Shown here piece by piece: positions 36,757-48,935 of a stretch of 64,000 bases of DNA (the first letter of the stretch is position 1; the number at the start of each line of letters is the position of its first letter). Source of the stretch: Hemicordylus capensis (Eukaryota; Chordata; Lepidosauria; Squamata; Cordylidae); assembly GCF_027244095.1 (NCBI RefSeq), contig NC_069658.1, positions 117,792,501-117,856,500 of the forward strand, read 5' to 3'. The notes under the pieces were generated by a model, which was not told the DNA's origin, searched no databases, and saw only the letters and a list, made by a program, of their open reading frames with translations. The translations under genes were made by a program, and so were the position numbers.

Positions 36757-37287
36757 TTTATTTTTATTTTTAGCTGGCAGTTTTAGCTGCTAGTGTGCAT
36801 GCACAGAGCCCCCCTAAATGGGCCAAAAATGGCCCGGTCTGTCATTTGGGAGGCAGGCGGTTTCTAGGAGGGAGCTCTTGCTGCCACCTCTGCCTCCCCT
36901 GCCTTGGTCTCCCCTCAAGTGGCCGTCCCTGCTGCACAGCAGAAGACAGTTAAAAAGTTTAAAAAAAAGATTTATGTGGCGCAGCAGGCGCAGGGCAGCG
37001 ACAGGGCTCTGGGGATGCCCCCCACCCCGAGACAGGAGGCCACGGACCTAATCCCTAAGGTCCATGCCTAATCTGCCTCTAGGTAACCCCCTAATGTGAG
37101 TAGGTTCTGCGTTTTAACCATGCATCTTTAACTGTGCATCTTTCGCTATCTAGCCTACTCTAGTGCTTTGCGTCCATGAGTGCAATACTTGTACACCACT
37201 GTCTAGCTGCTCCTTCTGCCCAGATCGACAATCATCATACCTGATGTATCCACGCATGAGCTATGCAGAATTAAGGCAAGATATACT

Positions 37288-37289
<2 letters not shown>
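33957..37289. other. Intergenic DNA with simple repeats
   Basis: Contains an ACTTAC-family repeat at about 34690-34775 (CAATGGGGCTTACTCGCTAGTAAA), a poly-C run at 36239-36250, a (CA)n microsatellite at 36712-36754 and GC-rich sequence at 36790-37080. No gene was recognised. Confidence 0.5.
36712..36754 (+). repeat. (CA)n microsatellite
   Basis: About 21 CA units, adjacent to a (GC)3 patch. Confidence 0.98.

Positions 37290-37329
<40 letters not shown>
37290..37329 (+). repeat. (CT)n microsatellite
   Basis: Twenty CT units directly abutting the left end of the family-B MITE at 37330. Confidence 0.97.
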
Positions 37330-37331
<2 letters not shown>

Positions 37332-37626
37332 TTTCCAGATTACACCCTAGAACAGCAGTAAAATGCTTCACCTTGGCAGGATCGCATTGAAAATGACCCC
37401 CAGAATCTCAAACTCCTACAATGGGAAAATACAGCTATTTTTTGCAATAGATTTGCAACGTTGTAGCACTCAATTGCAAAGATAAAATCCAAAGTGAGCC
37501 ACTGGAAATGGGAATGGCACCTTGCTGTCAGCGCAGGGAGTCTGCGGTGTCACAGCACAGGAAGTACGGAAGCACACTATGCAGATCTGTAGTGACCCTG
37601 CGGTAAGGGTTAATCTGGGAAGCGCC
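37330..37626. mobile_element. Family-B MITE, about 297 bp
   Basis: It starts GCTTTCCAGATTACACC and ends GGGTTAATCTGGGAAGCGCC, giving inverted ends of about 17 bp. The inner blocks GCAGTAAAATGCTTCACC, TGGGAAAATACAGCTA and TCACAGCACAGGAAGTACGG are shared with the other three copies. No open frame of interest. No clear target duplication, partly because the left flank is a CT microsatellite. Confidence 0.8.
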
Positions 37627-40600
37627 AAGCTGGCACTCATTGGCCGTTTGGTGTTTCACGGAAAGAATTACATTCTTGCAGCTGGAGTTTCTAATGCACT
37701 TTGGCATACAGTAGTACATCAAGGTATGTACTGCAGCCTGCCAGGTGTTTCATATATCCCTGCTTAGCTAGTAAGAGCCAGTTTTCTGACAGGCTGCAAT
37801 TCTTGGCCTAGGGCACTACATATCCTAGTGCTGCCATGTCGTTGACTTTTGGGACTGAAGTGGCCCCTAGTGAACCAGACTGATCTAATCTTTGTTCCAT
37901 GTCTGGAGAGTGGATTAAAATCTGACTTGCTGCTTCATCCTCTTCTATTTCGGACCCATGGTACTATGGGAAATTGGTAGAGCTGGCAGGCATACGTGTA
38001 TTCAGGCAAATGAGTGCATACAACTAATATATTCGGAGTGAGTGTGGGAAACATACTGCTTCTACTTAACAAGGAATAAAGAGTTTCAGCATGTATTAAT
38101 ATTTCTGTTCCATATTTTCTTTGCACATTAAATGGAGATGGGTTTTTTAAATTCCAATTTTCTCTGGCTGAGGACCTGTCCAAACCACTCTAAAATGAAA
38201 ACATATTTGATTATTGCTTTATCCCCTTAAAGATCATAATTAAAACAATCATTCTCCACATTCAGCATCGTCAGGTAGGAGCTACATCATTTGCTTGTGG
38301 TTCCTTCAGGTCTCTTTCTAACCCCATGACTCTGAACTACAGTGCAGATTAATCTTAAGCATCAGATGTTATTAATAAGGGCTTGTGCTTCACTCGTGAG
38401 GTTTCTTGTATGATGTCACATGAACTCCTTGATTGATTTATAATGTGGTAACCCCACAGCCATTTATTATCATGAATCTAACTGCCAAGTACTGATAGGG
38501 GCTTTGTGAAATAAAGTATTCTCTACAAATATTTTTCCAATAAAAATAATGAAAAAATATTTCATGTAGAACAGATCCTTCAAAAACAATTAGGGGAGGG
38601 GGGCACATTGAGTCTATTTCTGAACTATCTATCATTTAATATTATTAAAAGCAGTTACTTGAAATCTAGAACATTTAAAATATATGTGATTGTTCTAATT
38701 AAAGTAAGAAAATGTTTAGATGCCCCAATGTGGTGGTGATCTGAATATAACTTTGGAACAAAACTTTCAATAGATGTATGTGAAAACTTGAACACAGACT
38801 GACTTACTTTTAAAAAATCAAAATATATTTTATATTTTCCTTGCAATAATAAATACAGTAAGAAAATTTCATGGACTGTGAGCCTCTAACAACATATCAA
38901 ATTTGGCCATTTTTGATCACTCTGAATAAACTGTTATTTATTTGATAAGGACAATTTATATTTTATTTATTTTTATTTATAAAAACGTTGAAACCCATAT
39001 TTTGTGTTGGAGCATGTCAAGGCAGCTTGCAGCATTTAAAAACAACTACTATGTAGTTACATATTTAATGCATAAAATCAGTAAACAAAAAACAGTCATA
39101 ACATATGACAAAGATCAGCGACAAAAATGCCCTCTGAAATAAAATAGCTTGTTCCTGGAAAGCCATCAGTGAAAGGGCAGAACCCAGTTCCCCTGGAGGA
39201 AGGTCCAGAGCATCGGTGACACCACAAAAAAGACCCTGACCCTCGTGATCCCTTGCCAAACCTCAAATCAAATACGTCATTTGTCAAAGTGGTACTTGCC
39301 AAATCTCTAATGATGTAGGGATCTGAAGCAGAACCCCTGAAGATCTTTAAGAATCAATTATATCAGTGCAAGGAAGATCAATGGAATCTAAACCCACTGG
39401 CTTGGCACCACTAGCTGTCTTCTCGCTACAGTGCCAGTGTAGGCAACCATTTGGAAAATCATACCTTCTGCATAACTTACTGCCATTTTGTTTTGTCACA
39501 AGAGAAAAGCACAGAGAAAAGAATGGAACAAGTGCAGTAGCGGTGACAAAACCAGGCTAAGGGAGCCCAGCCCGGTTTTGCCAATGCATGGGAACTGCTG
39601 GGCGCCCCATGGCTTTCAGCACGGCTGTGGCAGCAAACTCACCTCCAGAGCCCACCTTCAAAATGAGGTTAAGGGAGCAAGTGCTCCCTTAAACCTGTTT
39701 TTTTCAACAGTCTTTCAGCTGGGGCTGGGAGACTGCAGGGCTCCCTGCCGGCACTGGGAAATCCCCATAATGCACACTCATGCAGTGCATCATGGGAATT
39801 CCAGAGGGCCCCTGGCCCCCAAACTTCCCTGCTGCCGGGGGGGGGGGGTGCGCAATCCGTGCACACAATAAAGAGGAATTGATCATCTGCGGGGGACGTA
39901 AGCTTTTAAAAGTTTTCTCCTCTTGCCCCTTGGAGCCCTTTCTCATGATCATGAGAAAAGGCTCACTGTACTAGAACTAATATGAAAAAGCAGGGCTCTA
40001 TTCTGCTTGTCATTGTCCTAGCTACTTTAATTAAGGTAACATTCTAATTCTAACTTGGTTCTTCTTATAATTGAAAAAAAATGTGATTTTTTTAAGAGGT
40101 ACATTTTGGTGCCATGGGAGATAAAAAGAGTTTTTGTAATGAATATCTTCAGGCAAGCCAACATTGCTTACAGGTGACCCCCTTCCTATGTCCATATGAC
40201 TGTTAAGATCATCTTCAAACATATAACCTGTCAAAGACTTTGTGATAAAAGATTATACAGAGGCCCCTGCAGACAAAGGTTTTGCTGGTTCCTTTTAACT
40301 AATATCTCAGCCTTTGTCACCCCCCACTAACTATACACAACCCTCTTTCCTTGGTATTTTGTGAAGTCCCCATTCATGTTCTTTACTGAGCCCTTGCCGA
40401 CTGGAATTTAGGGTCAGACTCTTAAGCCTCATGCAGCCCATCATTTTTCTAGGCCTTGTACAAGTTGCCTCCTGGACTCTTGTGTCCCTTTGGCTCCCCA
40501 AAATCTCTTTCTCAACAAGGAGGCTCACCCCCAAATAGCCACAAGGCTGGCTTGTGCTATACCATTTGAGTGGCAGCCTTTTGTGAAAGGCGAAGCAGAG

Positions 40601-41384
40601 GTGTGCTTCTCTTGACTCATCCACCCAGCACTTGTATTGTGATCCTTGTGTGATCACGAGCGGGGTGTGTGTGCATAGTCTAAACCAGCACCTGATTGTG
40701 CAGTTAAATACTACTATAATGTGGTTGTAAACTACATGATTAGGGGCTGCTTCAGAAGTTCCATCCTCAGGTGACCATCTGGGGGTGGGGTGGAGTACCA
40801 GGAGGCCGGGGCTGGAGAAGCTCGCTCAGTGATGGGCTGCTGCTCAGACAATATTGTCAAAACCAGCTGTGTGACTATTTGGGGGTGGAAGTGTGGCTGA
40901 TGTCAGAGGGAACATCCAGTAAACTGAATCACAATCAAATTTATTACAATCAATGGCCAGACAAAAGATATGATACAACAGTACAGAATACATCATCGTA
41001 TACAATAACACCAGCCTATTTATAGTACGTGGGGGACAGGGGGAGGGAGACATCCTGTAGCACGATCAAGTTTTTATTAGCTACTTCCTAACACAACATG
41101 CAGTGTTACAGAATTTTGCCACCTGTAAATGATATTGGTGTTAAAGTCTGATGAAAGGAGAGAAGTGTAAAAATATAATGACCTGCCCGGGTAATTTAAT
41201 AAAATAGATGTAATAAGCAATACATGAACATTTCTGTAAAATGGGCCAGTGGGCAGTGTAGCAACACATGGAAAATCAATTCAGCCAACCCTAAAGGACA
41301 AGGGCATAAGTACAGATGATATGGAGTATGTGAGCAGTGGCCATCCATGACAGCTGAGGTTAGCACATTAGAGTGTGCTAATGT
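37627..41384. other. Intergenic DNA, no gene recognised
   Basis: AT-rich from 38.2 to 39.1 kb. 38930-39260 resembles a decayed LINE 3' end on the minus strand (TTTATTTATAAAAACGTTGAAACC start, then many short minus frames). 39525-39960 is GC-rich with a poly-G run at 39839-39848. Neither could be classified. Confidence 0.45.
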
Positions 41385-42115
41385 AACATTCTCCTTACTT
41401 TGGAGATGGTAGGTTTATATAGGTATTTAGCCAGTTTAAATGAGGCATCAGTGCTCACCATTTCAGCCCCTGAGGAAATACAAAATAAACTACCTCGAAG
41501 GGTAGTACAATGCATAATTCTGCCCCTAGCCTCCTGCAGCGCTATATCTGAAATGCGTTGCTTTAAGGATTCCTTAGATTTCATGATATCCAAGGAGATC
41601 AGTATTGAGGGATGCAAGCTTAGACTCCGAAACTTCTTCTCTATCTTCTCTTTCCAACCACAAACAGCATAATCTCTCAAGACCAGTGTTCCCTCTAACA
41701 GGGATTCCCAGATGTTGTTGATTACAACTCGCATAATCCCCAAGCAAAAGCCATTGCAGCTAGGATTCTGGGAGTTGTAGTCAACGGCATCTGGGAATCC
41801 CTGTTAGAGGGAAAACTGTTCAAGACCAAGGGCACATGTTACGTCTGGTTTGACTCTAATTTAAGCCAGTAGATAATCCTAATAAACCGGATACCAGCCT
41901 CAGTAGGCACCAGACCAACCTCTAGTCTCAGAGTTGTGTTCAGTGTACCCTTCAGAACACCGAGAATTGACCTGAAGAATTTAGATTGAACTGCTCCCAG
42001 GCGGGAGGATAATCCTTGTAACTGCACAGCTGAGCCCCATAAAGCAATTGAGCTATCACCTTACCCCTAAATACCTGAATTGCTGCAGGGATATACCCTC
42101 CCCTCCAGGAAAAAG
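41385..42115 (-). mobile_element. LINE reverse-transcriptase C-terminal fragment, interrupted by a MITE
   Basis: The minus frame 42115-41840 reads a GGYIPAAIQVFRGKV...LLYGAQL stretch. Then, in another frame, it reads LGAVQSKFFRSILGV...ALRLEVGLVPTEAGIRF-like residues, the thumb/C-terminal region of a LINE RT. The frame resumes left of the MITE (41684-41818) with the C-terminal end (LKQRISDIALQEARGR). It lacks the catalytic palm and has stops and frame changes, so it is dead. Clade is uncertain. Confidence 0.6.
41684..41818. mobile_element. 135-bp hAT-like MITE, sister of 21181-21317
   Basis: The ends CAGTGTTCCCTCTAACAGG and CCTGTTAGAGGGAAAACTG are inverted. CTCAAGAC (41676-41683) and TTCAAGAC (41819-41826) form an 8-bp duplication with one difference. 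It sits inside the LINE fragment, dating it after that insertion. Confidence 0.92.
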
Positions 42116-42592
42116 GGGCTAGGCAACCATTGCCAAGGGGTGTGGAATGTTGTGAATGCTGCGATGGAGGCAGCTGAGGATGTGGGGGAGAGAGGGAGGC
42201 AGAGAAGGGAAGAGGAAGAGAGGAAAATGAATGAAGAAGTGAAGAGCTGCACCTTGGTGGCTCATGAGGAGACCAATGAGGAACAGGATATCTGTGAGGA
42301 GCAGGCAGGACCAGGAGGCCTGCCACGCAAGCACCTTAAGAGACTCGTGCTGGAAATGTGAAACTGCTGCTCTGTATCAACTGGGCCGCCCGGCTCCATT
42401 TTTGAAAAGCTCCAGCCAGCACTGGGTTCCCCGCCTGGCTGGGAATGCATCTCCCTGCCTTTACCAGCAGGGAAAGGCACTCCCTGCCTCCACGGCAAAT
42501 GCGACTCTAATATGCTCACAAACAAGACGTGTGGCCTTGTTTGCAAACCCGACCATGCCCCCTTCATATCTGATGTCTGACGCAGGGGCGTG

Positions 42593-42659
42593 ACTTTGGG
42601 GACCGTGGACCACCGGTGTCAGCCGAGCACGTGCCACCAGCGACATCACTATGCCCCTG
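42593..42659. mobile_element. 67-bp hAT-like end-only remnant
   Basis: It starts CAGGGGCGTGAC and ends CTATGCCCCTG, with hardly any interior. The ends match the TIR of the elements at 4129-4295, 33528-33948 and 53624-54098. No 8-bp target duplication was found. Confidence 0.55.
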
Positions 42660-42707
42660 ACTGGGACATTGTGTGTGTGTGCTATTAGACTGAGTACTAT
42701 GAATAAA

Positions 42708-42766
42708 GAAAAGGGAAAGGTTGTGCCGTCGAGTCGGTGTCGATGCCTGGCGACCACAGAGCCATG
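42708..42766 (-). mobile_element. SINE 3' tail (CGACACCGACTCGACGGCAC type)
   Basis: The minus strand carries GTCGCCAGGCATCGACACC and GACTCGACGGCACAACC, the conserved tail of a squamate tRNA-SINE with RTE-like 3' sequence as I remember it. The head of the same SINE type is seen at 27721-27790. Confidence 0.65.
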
Positions 42767-44222
42767 TAGTATATTTGGTCTCAAGGGAAAGGGGAAATTT
42801 GTAAGACTTTAAAGTCTTAAAACATAAAGATAACCTGCAAACTAGCATTTGCTTGGAATCTCTAACCTCTTCTCAGATTCCTTTAAATGGACCTGTAACT
42901 TCTGCCTGCCACAGAAGCCTCTTATATAATGCCCTACACTATGCTGAATATTGTTCAAGTCTCACTAAGAAGAATGTGATTGTCTTCAAACAAACTTTCA
43001 AACAGTACATCTGAGATTGAAAAGTGAAGTTTCTCCTGTGAGCCATTGGACTTCCAACTCCCTAATTCTGTTGACCATTTTAAAGCATGAGTGAGTACCC
43101 TTCAGGCAAGTATCTTGCGAACCCAGTGGGAAACACACAACTTTACCTGACTTATACAAAAAGCCACTGAATTTAATGGTAGATTTTCAGTCAATTATAT
43201 TGGGCTTTTGATTAGGTACTTTGCGAATACACCCTCTTCTCTGTTTGCCATCTCTTCCATCTCCAGATGTTTATAGAATTAATATCTCTTTTTTTAAACA
43301 ATACAACATAAGCCCTAGTAATATGGGATAAACACTGACTGAGCACAACAGTAATAGCTAAACATTCTTTCAAAAACAGTTTCCAGGAGCAAATAACCAT
43401 AGGTAAGTATGGTTGGTGGCCATGCAGCTTTACAGTAAATATTCATGGCAGCAAAACAGAGAGACGATTGCAGGCAGGAATAATCTCTCTGTGACCCTCA
43501 CACTTCTTGTGTTTTTAATCATGGAATGCAAGCACCACTGCAAAGCTGGCAGAGAGTCAAGTTTTTATAGGCAGGATTTTGTAGTGCCGAATATGAGTAA
43601 TATTGTGCTACAGCTGGCAGGCAGCATGTAGCTGCTGATAGTATAAAGACAGAAGATTCGGGGTATCATTCTGCAAAGGCAGCAAAAGAAAATGATGTTG
43701 GAGACCCATCTATCAGATCTTCGAGGTTCCCAAGGCAAGGAGACAAACTAGGATTGTGCTTCATTCCACATTACTTCACAGTAGACACTGAACATTAGAG
43801 AGGCAAAACAGTTTTGCTACAAAAGGTGGAGATTTGAAGGGTATTTTTGCCTGAGAAAAGCTAATCCAAGTAAGACTGAGCTGTATTGTTTTGCATGATA
43901 TACTAAAGCATTTATTAGTAATAAGTTATTAGTAATAACTAATCTGCTTAATCATAATAACTAATCATGGCCCCTACAACTGGACTAAATTTGGTCCAAA
44001 TCCGTTAGGAAGTTCACAAGTTAGCCCACTTGCACCTCAAACGTTCATGCATCTACCATCTCGAATTGGGGTGGATGAGATCATCACAAACTATGTGTTT
44101 GTGATGTCCCTATGTGTCCCACCATAAACAAAGCAAAACAGGGAATAAACCTGATCCAAAAGGTAAACCAAAGCAATGCAAAAGATCAGGAAAACCTGTG
44201 ATATGTTCCACGATTAGTTTTT

Positions 44223-44229
<7 letters not shown>

Positions 44230-44276
<47 letters not shown>
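44230..44276 (+). repeat. (TA)n microsatellite
   Basis: About 23 TA units followed by a CA-rich run to 44310. It lies within the left foldback arm. The right arm has only a short TATATA at the matching place, so it expanded after insertion. Confidence 0.97.
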
Positions 44277-44280
<4 letters not shown>

Positions 44281-44507
44281 CACACACACATACATACACA
44301 CACACACACAAGAAATAAGGATATACATGAGGATTTTAATGATAAAGATTAATAGTGCTTCATAAGAAAGCTTAAAACTTAACAAGAATGTATTTTTAAA
44401 ATCATAATATATTAAAAGGCCTCAGATATATGCTGGTTAGATAATTAGCTGTAGTATCATACATATGCTTCAGACATATGCTGTCAATCAGCATATGTTG
44501 CAGTACC

Positions 44508-44743
44508 TGGGCGTTTTCTGGACTACGAGATTTGCATCGGTTAAAGCGTTGCAAAGTACAACAGAATAGTGCAAAGGTTTCAAACCAAGAGTTAAGGGTT
44601 GTTCAATGCTTCGTTGTAGGCTGGTGGCCATTCATATCTTTCGTCCACTGAAACGCATTTTCCAGGCAGAAGGTATCCATATTTCTCCTTGAAACACATT
44701 TATCTGCCCCTCCTCCTGCTGCATTTGGGCCAATGTAGTCGAG

Positions 44744-44777
<34 letters not shown>

Positions 44778-45999
44778 CATGACCTTTCTTTTTAAAGAAA
44801 AAATTCTCGGCTGCCTTGTTCAAATCCACCAGCAGGGGGAAGCGCAGTTCCAAAACAAAGTCTAACTTTGTCTTGTATCATTGCAGCTTTGTCCAAGCGA
44901 AAGTTTGTGTTTTCTTTAAGGAGGGGGAGAGGGGTGTGTGAGGAGATCATCTGGAATGATGAAACAAGGAAAATCTTTATTGGTGGGGGAGCAACAGGAA
45001 ATCCTGTAGCAAGCCAGGAAGGGGGAAAAGACAGGAACTGGTGCACCCACTCTCAAGGAGAGGAAGGGACGGTGGGGAACTGCTGCTATCAGGCGCTCCC
45101 CCCGCCCACAGCCTTGCTCCCAGCCCCCTCCTCTCTCTCTCTCTCTCTCTCTCTCTCCTGCCCATCTCTCTGGAAAAGCGTGCAGTCTCTCCTGCTCTTC
45201 CCAAATGGAAACTCATAGCCACCTCAGTAGTAGTGCCATGCAGCCACCTCCTCAGGCACTCCTCTAAATCCATGCTCCTTCCAGCTCTCCTGGCCACTTT
45301 CACACCACACCACTTGGCTGCTTCAGACTCGGGGCAAGAGGAGCCGCCAAAGGGAAGGGGTGAGAGGCGAGGAGGCAGCAGAGCACTCCGGAGGGCAGTG
45401 AGGAGGGGTAGCCTCGCAAATGGAATGACATCAAAAAACCAAAAGCAGCAGATTTTGTTGCACCCTTGCACAAAAAACCCAGGTGGCGGGGGAGGGGGGG
45501 AATCATTTAATAAATGCGATGGAAAAATTATTTCAAGAACAGAACGGATAAACAGAAGGAAATAGTTTGGTTCAATGGGCTTCCTCTTAAGAAAGTGACC
45601 GTTCTCTCATCCTAGCCGGCTTCAAGTCATGCTTGCCCCAAAAGCAGAACACAAAAGGAAGCAACATGAAAGAAGAGGCTCCACCGCCACGCCGTGCAAA
45701 AGCCGGGCTGGGAACAAATTGTCACACGCACTGTGACTTGAACTGTCCATACCACACTGCACTGCAATGCATAAAAATGGGGCAAGTCGCCTAAAATGGA
45801 AAAATACAGCTACTTTCCTGCGAAACATTTACAACTTTGTAGGGCAAGAATGCATCAATTAAATCCAAAACAAGGCATGAGAAATATGAACGGCACCATT
45901 GACAGTGCCGCAACTGCGATGTCAAAGCACAGGCAATACAGAGCGGCACTTAGCGGACACATTGCGAATCTGCTGCAGTGCATAATCTGGGAAATGCCC
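44508..45999. mobile_element. Family-B element, long copy (about 1.5 kb) nested in the foldback arm
   Basis: It starts TGGGCGTTTTCTGGACTAC and ends ATAATCTGGGAAATGCCC as inverted ends. The right end shares GGCACCATTGACAGTGCCGC, TCAAAGCACAGGCAATACAG and GGAAAAATACAGCTAC with the copies at 37330-37626 and 52924-53484. The split of the foldback arm is exact: GCAGTACC before it and AGGTGAG after it join to the sequence of the other arm. It contains (TG)n at 44746-44776 and (CT)n at 45131-45157. No transposase-like frame was recognised, so the extra length is probably captured or ancestral non-coding sequence. Confidence 0.75.
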
Positions 46000-46431
46000 A
46001 GGTGAGTTTGAGTCCTTATGAAGTCATATGCGTTTCGATCCTTTGATCTTCCTCAGTGACTTTCCATGTATTGTTCTCATGAGGACAATCAGACTCCTTC
46101 TAATCCAAATTTAGCCAATTAAGTTAAGCCACTTAACTTTTATAATAAGGACACAGCACCATACAGAAGAAAGAAGTGCAACTGAGTGAGGAAGAGACTT
46201 TGAAAAGATTGTGAAAATTCATTTGGATTAGGAGGAGTCTGATTATCTTCATGAGAACAATACATGGAAAGTCACTGAGGAATACCAAAGTGTATGAAAT
46301 GTGTATGACTTCATAAGGACTCGAACTCACCTGGTACTGCAAGATTACACTATTTCGATAGAATATGTCTCAGGAATTTTATGATACTAGAAATAATTAT
46401 CTAACTGGCATATGTCTGAGGACTTTTAATG

Positions 46432-46490
46432 TATTATTTATTTTATTTATATACCGCCCTTCCAAAAATGGCTCAGGGCAGTTATGACTC
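46432..46490 (-). mobile_element. Truncated LINE/SINE 3' tail
   Basis: On the minus strand, GCCATTTTTGGAAGGGCGG followed by TATATAAATAAA matches the end of the element at 54846-55124. It is absent from the matching position of the left foldback arm, so it inserted after that arm pair formed. Confidence 0.7.
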
Positions 46491-47748
46491 TAAAAAAAAT
46501 TCTTGTTAAGTTTTAAGCATTCTTATGAAGCACTATTAATCTTTATTATTAAAATACTCATTTACATTATTATTTCTTGTATATATATTACTAATCTTGT
46601 AACATATTACAGTTTTTCCTGAGCTTTTGCATTGCTTTGGTTGCTTTGTGTCCCTACAACTGTATCAAATTTGGTCCATATCGGTTCCCACTTGCACCTC
46701 AAACGTTCACATGCCCGCCATCTTGAATCAGGGTGGATGACATCACTACGAACTACAATGACATACATTATAAACTACACATCACTATGTGTCCATACAG
46801 CTGTAGCAAATCTGGTTCAAATAGGTCAGGCGGTTCACAAGTTAGCCCAATTGTGCCTCAAATGTTCACGTGTCTTCCATCTTGAACTGGGGTGGATGAC
46901 ATCATCACAAACTACACCACTGAGATGTCCCTCTGTGTCACTCACAGTAACTGTCATAAATTTGGTTCAAATTGGTTAGACACACCACAAATTAGTTCTC
47001 TTGCACCTCAAATGTTCATGAATCCACCATCTTGGATTGGGGTAGAGGACATCATTACTAACTATACCACTGAGATGTCCCTATGTGTCCCTCACTATGA
47101 CTGTCACAAATTTGGTTCAAACCAGTTAGACAGTCCATAAGATAGCCCACTTGCACATCAGATGCTTACATATCTGCCATTTTGAACTGGGGTAATTGAC
47201 ATCATCACAAACTATGCCACTGATGTGTCCCTATGTGTCTCTACATCTTTAGCAAATTTGGTTCAAATTGATTCAGTGGTTCACAAGTTTGCCTAAATAT
47301 TTATGTGCCTCAAACGTTTATGCGTCCACCATCTTGAACTGGAGTGGATGACATAATTACAGACTATGCCGTTGAAGTGTCCCTGTGTGTTCCTTGCTAC
47401 AATTGTACCAAATTTGGTTCAAATAAGTTAGGTGGTTCACAAGTTAGCCCACATGCGCCTCAAACATTTGTGTGTCCACCATCTTGAACCAGGGTGGATG
47501 ACAGCATCACAGACTATGCCGTTGAGGTGTCCCTGTATGTCCGTTGCTACAACTGTACCCAGCTTGGTTCAAATCAGTTAAACAGTCAACATGTTAGCCC
47601 ACTTGCACCTCAAATTTTCATGTGCCCACCTTCCTGAAGTGGGGTGGATGACATCATCACAAATTATGCCATTGAGGTGTCCCTATGTGTCCCTACATCA
47701 GTAGCAAATTTGGTTCATATTGATCCAGGCATTGTGAAGTTGATAGCC

Positions 47749-48935
47749 CGTGGGGGGGGCGCACATGGAACGCTGAGTGATTTCATAAGGAAAGTAGGCT
47801 ACAAATAAGTGTGTGCCGTGTGTGTGTGTGTGCGCACGCGCGCCAAGGTGATAATGCTTATAAGCTAAGACAAGATCCTTACTGCCTCCTCTTAGGACCA
47901 GTTTATACCTTATAGATGCTAAACGGATATTGGTCACCATGTGGATTGGGGCAACTGTCATCTGTGAAACTGGTCCCATCCACAAGGTATGTAGTTGCAC
48001 ATGAATAGCTTACCATGTAGCAACAGCTTCACTGAAGAACAAGCCTCATTAGATGTTATTAATTCTTTATCAGAATTTAGATTAGATGATAGGCTATCAA
48101 ATCCAGCAGTTGCTTTGTATTAAAATGTACTGTTTCAAATTTGGACATCTTATTAATTGTGTGTGGGTCTATCACTATTGTTTTGCATAACTGGCAAATT
48201 TTATGTAAGGCCCACTAACTATGATGACACAGTTATAGTAAGAAAAGGGTTAGCTGATACTGATTTAGAAGACTTTTGCTGTATCAAACCAATGCAGTAA
48301 TTGTGTAATTGTCTTATAGCAGACAATAAGAGCTTGATGTTATTTAAATGGCTGGTATGTCTTTGCAGTCTTTGAAAGGTTACATTCATTAGGTAGAATT
48401 CAGGGGTGGATCTACAATTGAGTGACCATGTACTCTGCACATGGGCTGCCAGAGTGGGATACAGCACACGCTCACCTTTCATTTGCCTCTGCAGCATCCT
48501 CCAACCCCCTGCCCACCTGCCACTGGTCTCCGCAGTGGCCTCCATCACTGCCTGCCTCCCATTATACTGCTGTGATGCGGTATAATGACATCACCGCCCC
48601 AGTGTAAATCCATCCCAGCAATAATCAGCGCTGGGGCAGTGGCATCATTGCTCCATGTCATGGTGGTATAATGAGAGGCAACTAGTAGTGGCAGGGAGCA
48701 GGGGGGCACTGCAGAGGCTGGGGCAGGTGAGCAGGGGGCAGGCAGCAGTGAGTGGGAGGCTCTGCAGAGTGTAGAGACGGGTGGATGGGGGACTATGGCA
48801 GGTGAGTAATGGCGGGTCACCACAACTGACCAGACACTGGCCAGTTACACTGGCTAACATTGCTACTCTAGTGGTAAACCTGGGAAGCAAGCTTGGAGAG
48901 GCTGCACACCTTGAAACACTGATGAGGCTTAGTGG
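47749..48935. other. Intergenic DNA with possible hAT remnants
   Basis: A (GT)n/(GC)n patch lies at 47818-47840. 48540-48690 shows an imperfect inverted repeat around 48610 (CCATTATACTGC.GTGATG against CATCATTGC...GGTATAATGAG), probably a decayed miniature transposon beginning near 48402 (CAGGGGTGGATC). No gene recognised. Confidence 0.45.

Larger units (their letters stand above)
42116..43970. other. Intergenic DNA with small repeat pieces
   Basis: Contains the 67-bp hAT remnant and the SINE tail listed separately. The rest has no gene signature. Frames at 42080-42590 overlap on both strands with no known domain. A palindromic AGTTATTAGTAATAACT lies at about 43924-43940 just before the satellite array. 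Confidence 0.5.
44121..46646. mobile_element. Large foldback element inside the satellite, with 8-bp duplication TGTGTCCC
   Basis: The left arm (about 44150-44507, continued at 46001-46113) is reverse-complementary to the right arm (46221-46640) over about 420-470 bp, with a loop at 46114-46220. Landmarks: AAACCAAAGCAATGCAAAAG, GATTAATAGTGCTTCATAAG, GGTTAGATAATTA and AGTCCTTATGAAGTCATA appear in both arms. TGTGTCCC flanks it (44113-44120 and 46647-46654). The left arm is interrupted by a family-B element. The right arm holds a LINE-tail piece (46432-46490). No transposase frame is seen, so it would be non-autonomous. Confidence 0.88.
43971..47748 (+). repeat. 150-bp-unit tandem satellite array (about 8.3 units), split by a foldback element
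   Basis: One full unit lies at 43971-44120 and about 7.3 units at 46655-47748. Equivalent points (GGTGGATGACATCATCAC) recur every 150-152 bp at about 46891, 47041, 47191, 47342, 47492 and 47642. Each unit contains AAATTTGGTTCAAAT, GTTCACAAGTTAGCCCAC, CACCATCTTGAA and CCCTATGTGTCCCTAC variants. Units differ by perhaps 10-25%. Most units carry the YY1-like core CCATCTTG. No coding capacity. Confidence 0.93.

Noticed and set aside
43971-47748. CRISPR-like array
   Set aside because: The 150-bp units are contiguous and diverged, with no short identical repeats alternating with unique spacers, and the DNA is vertebrate.
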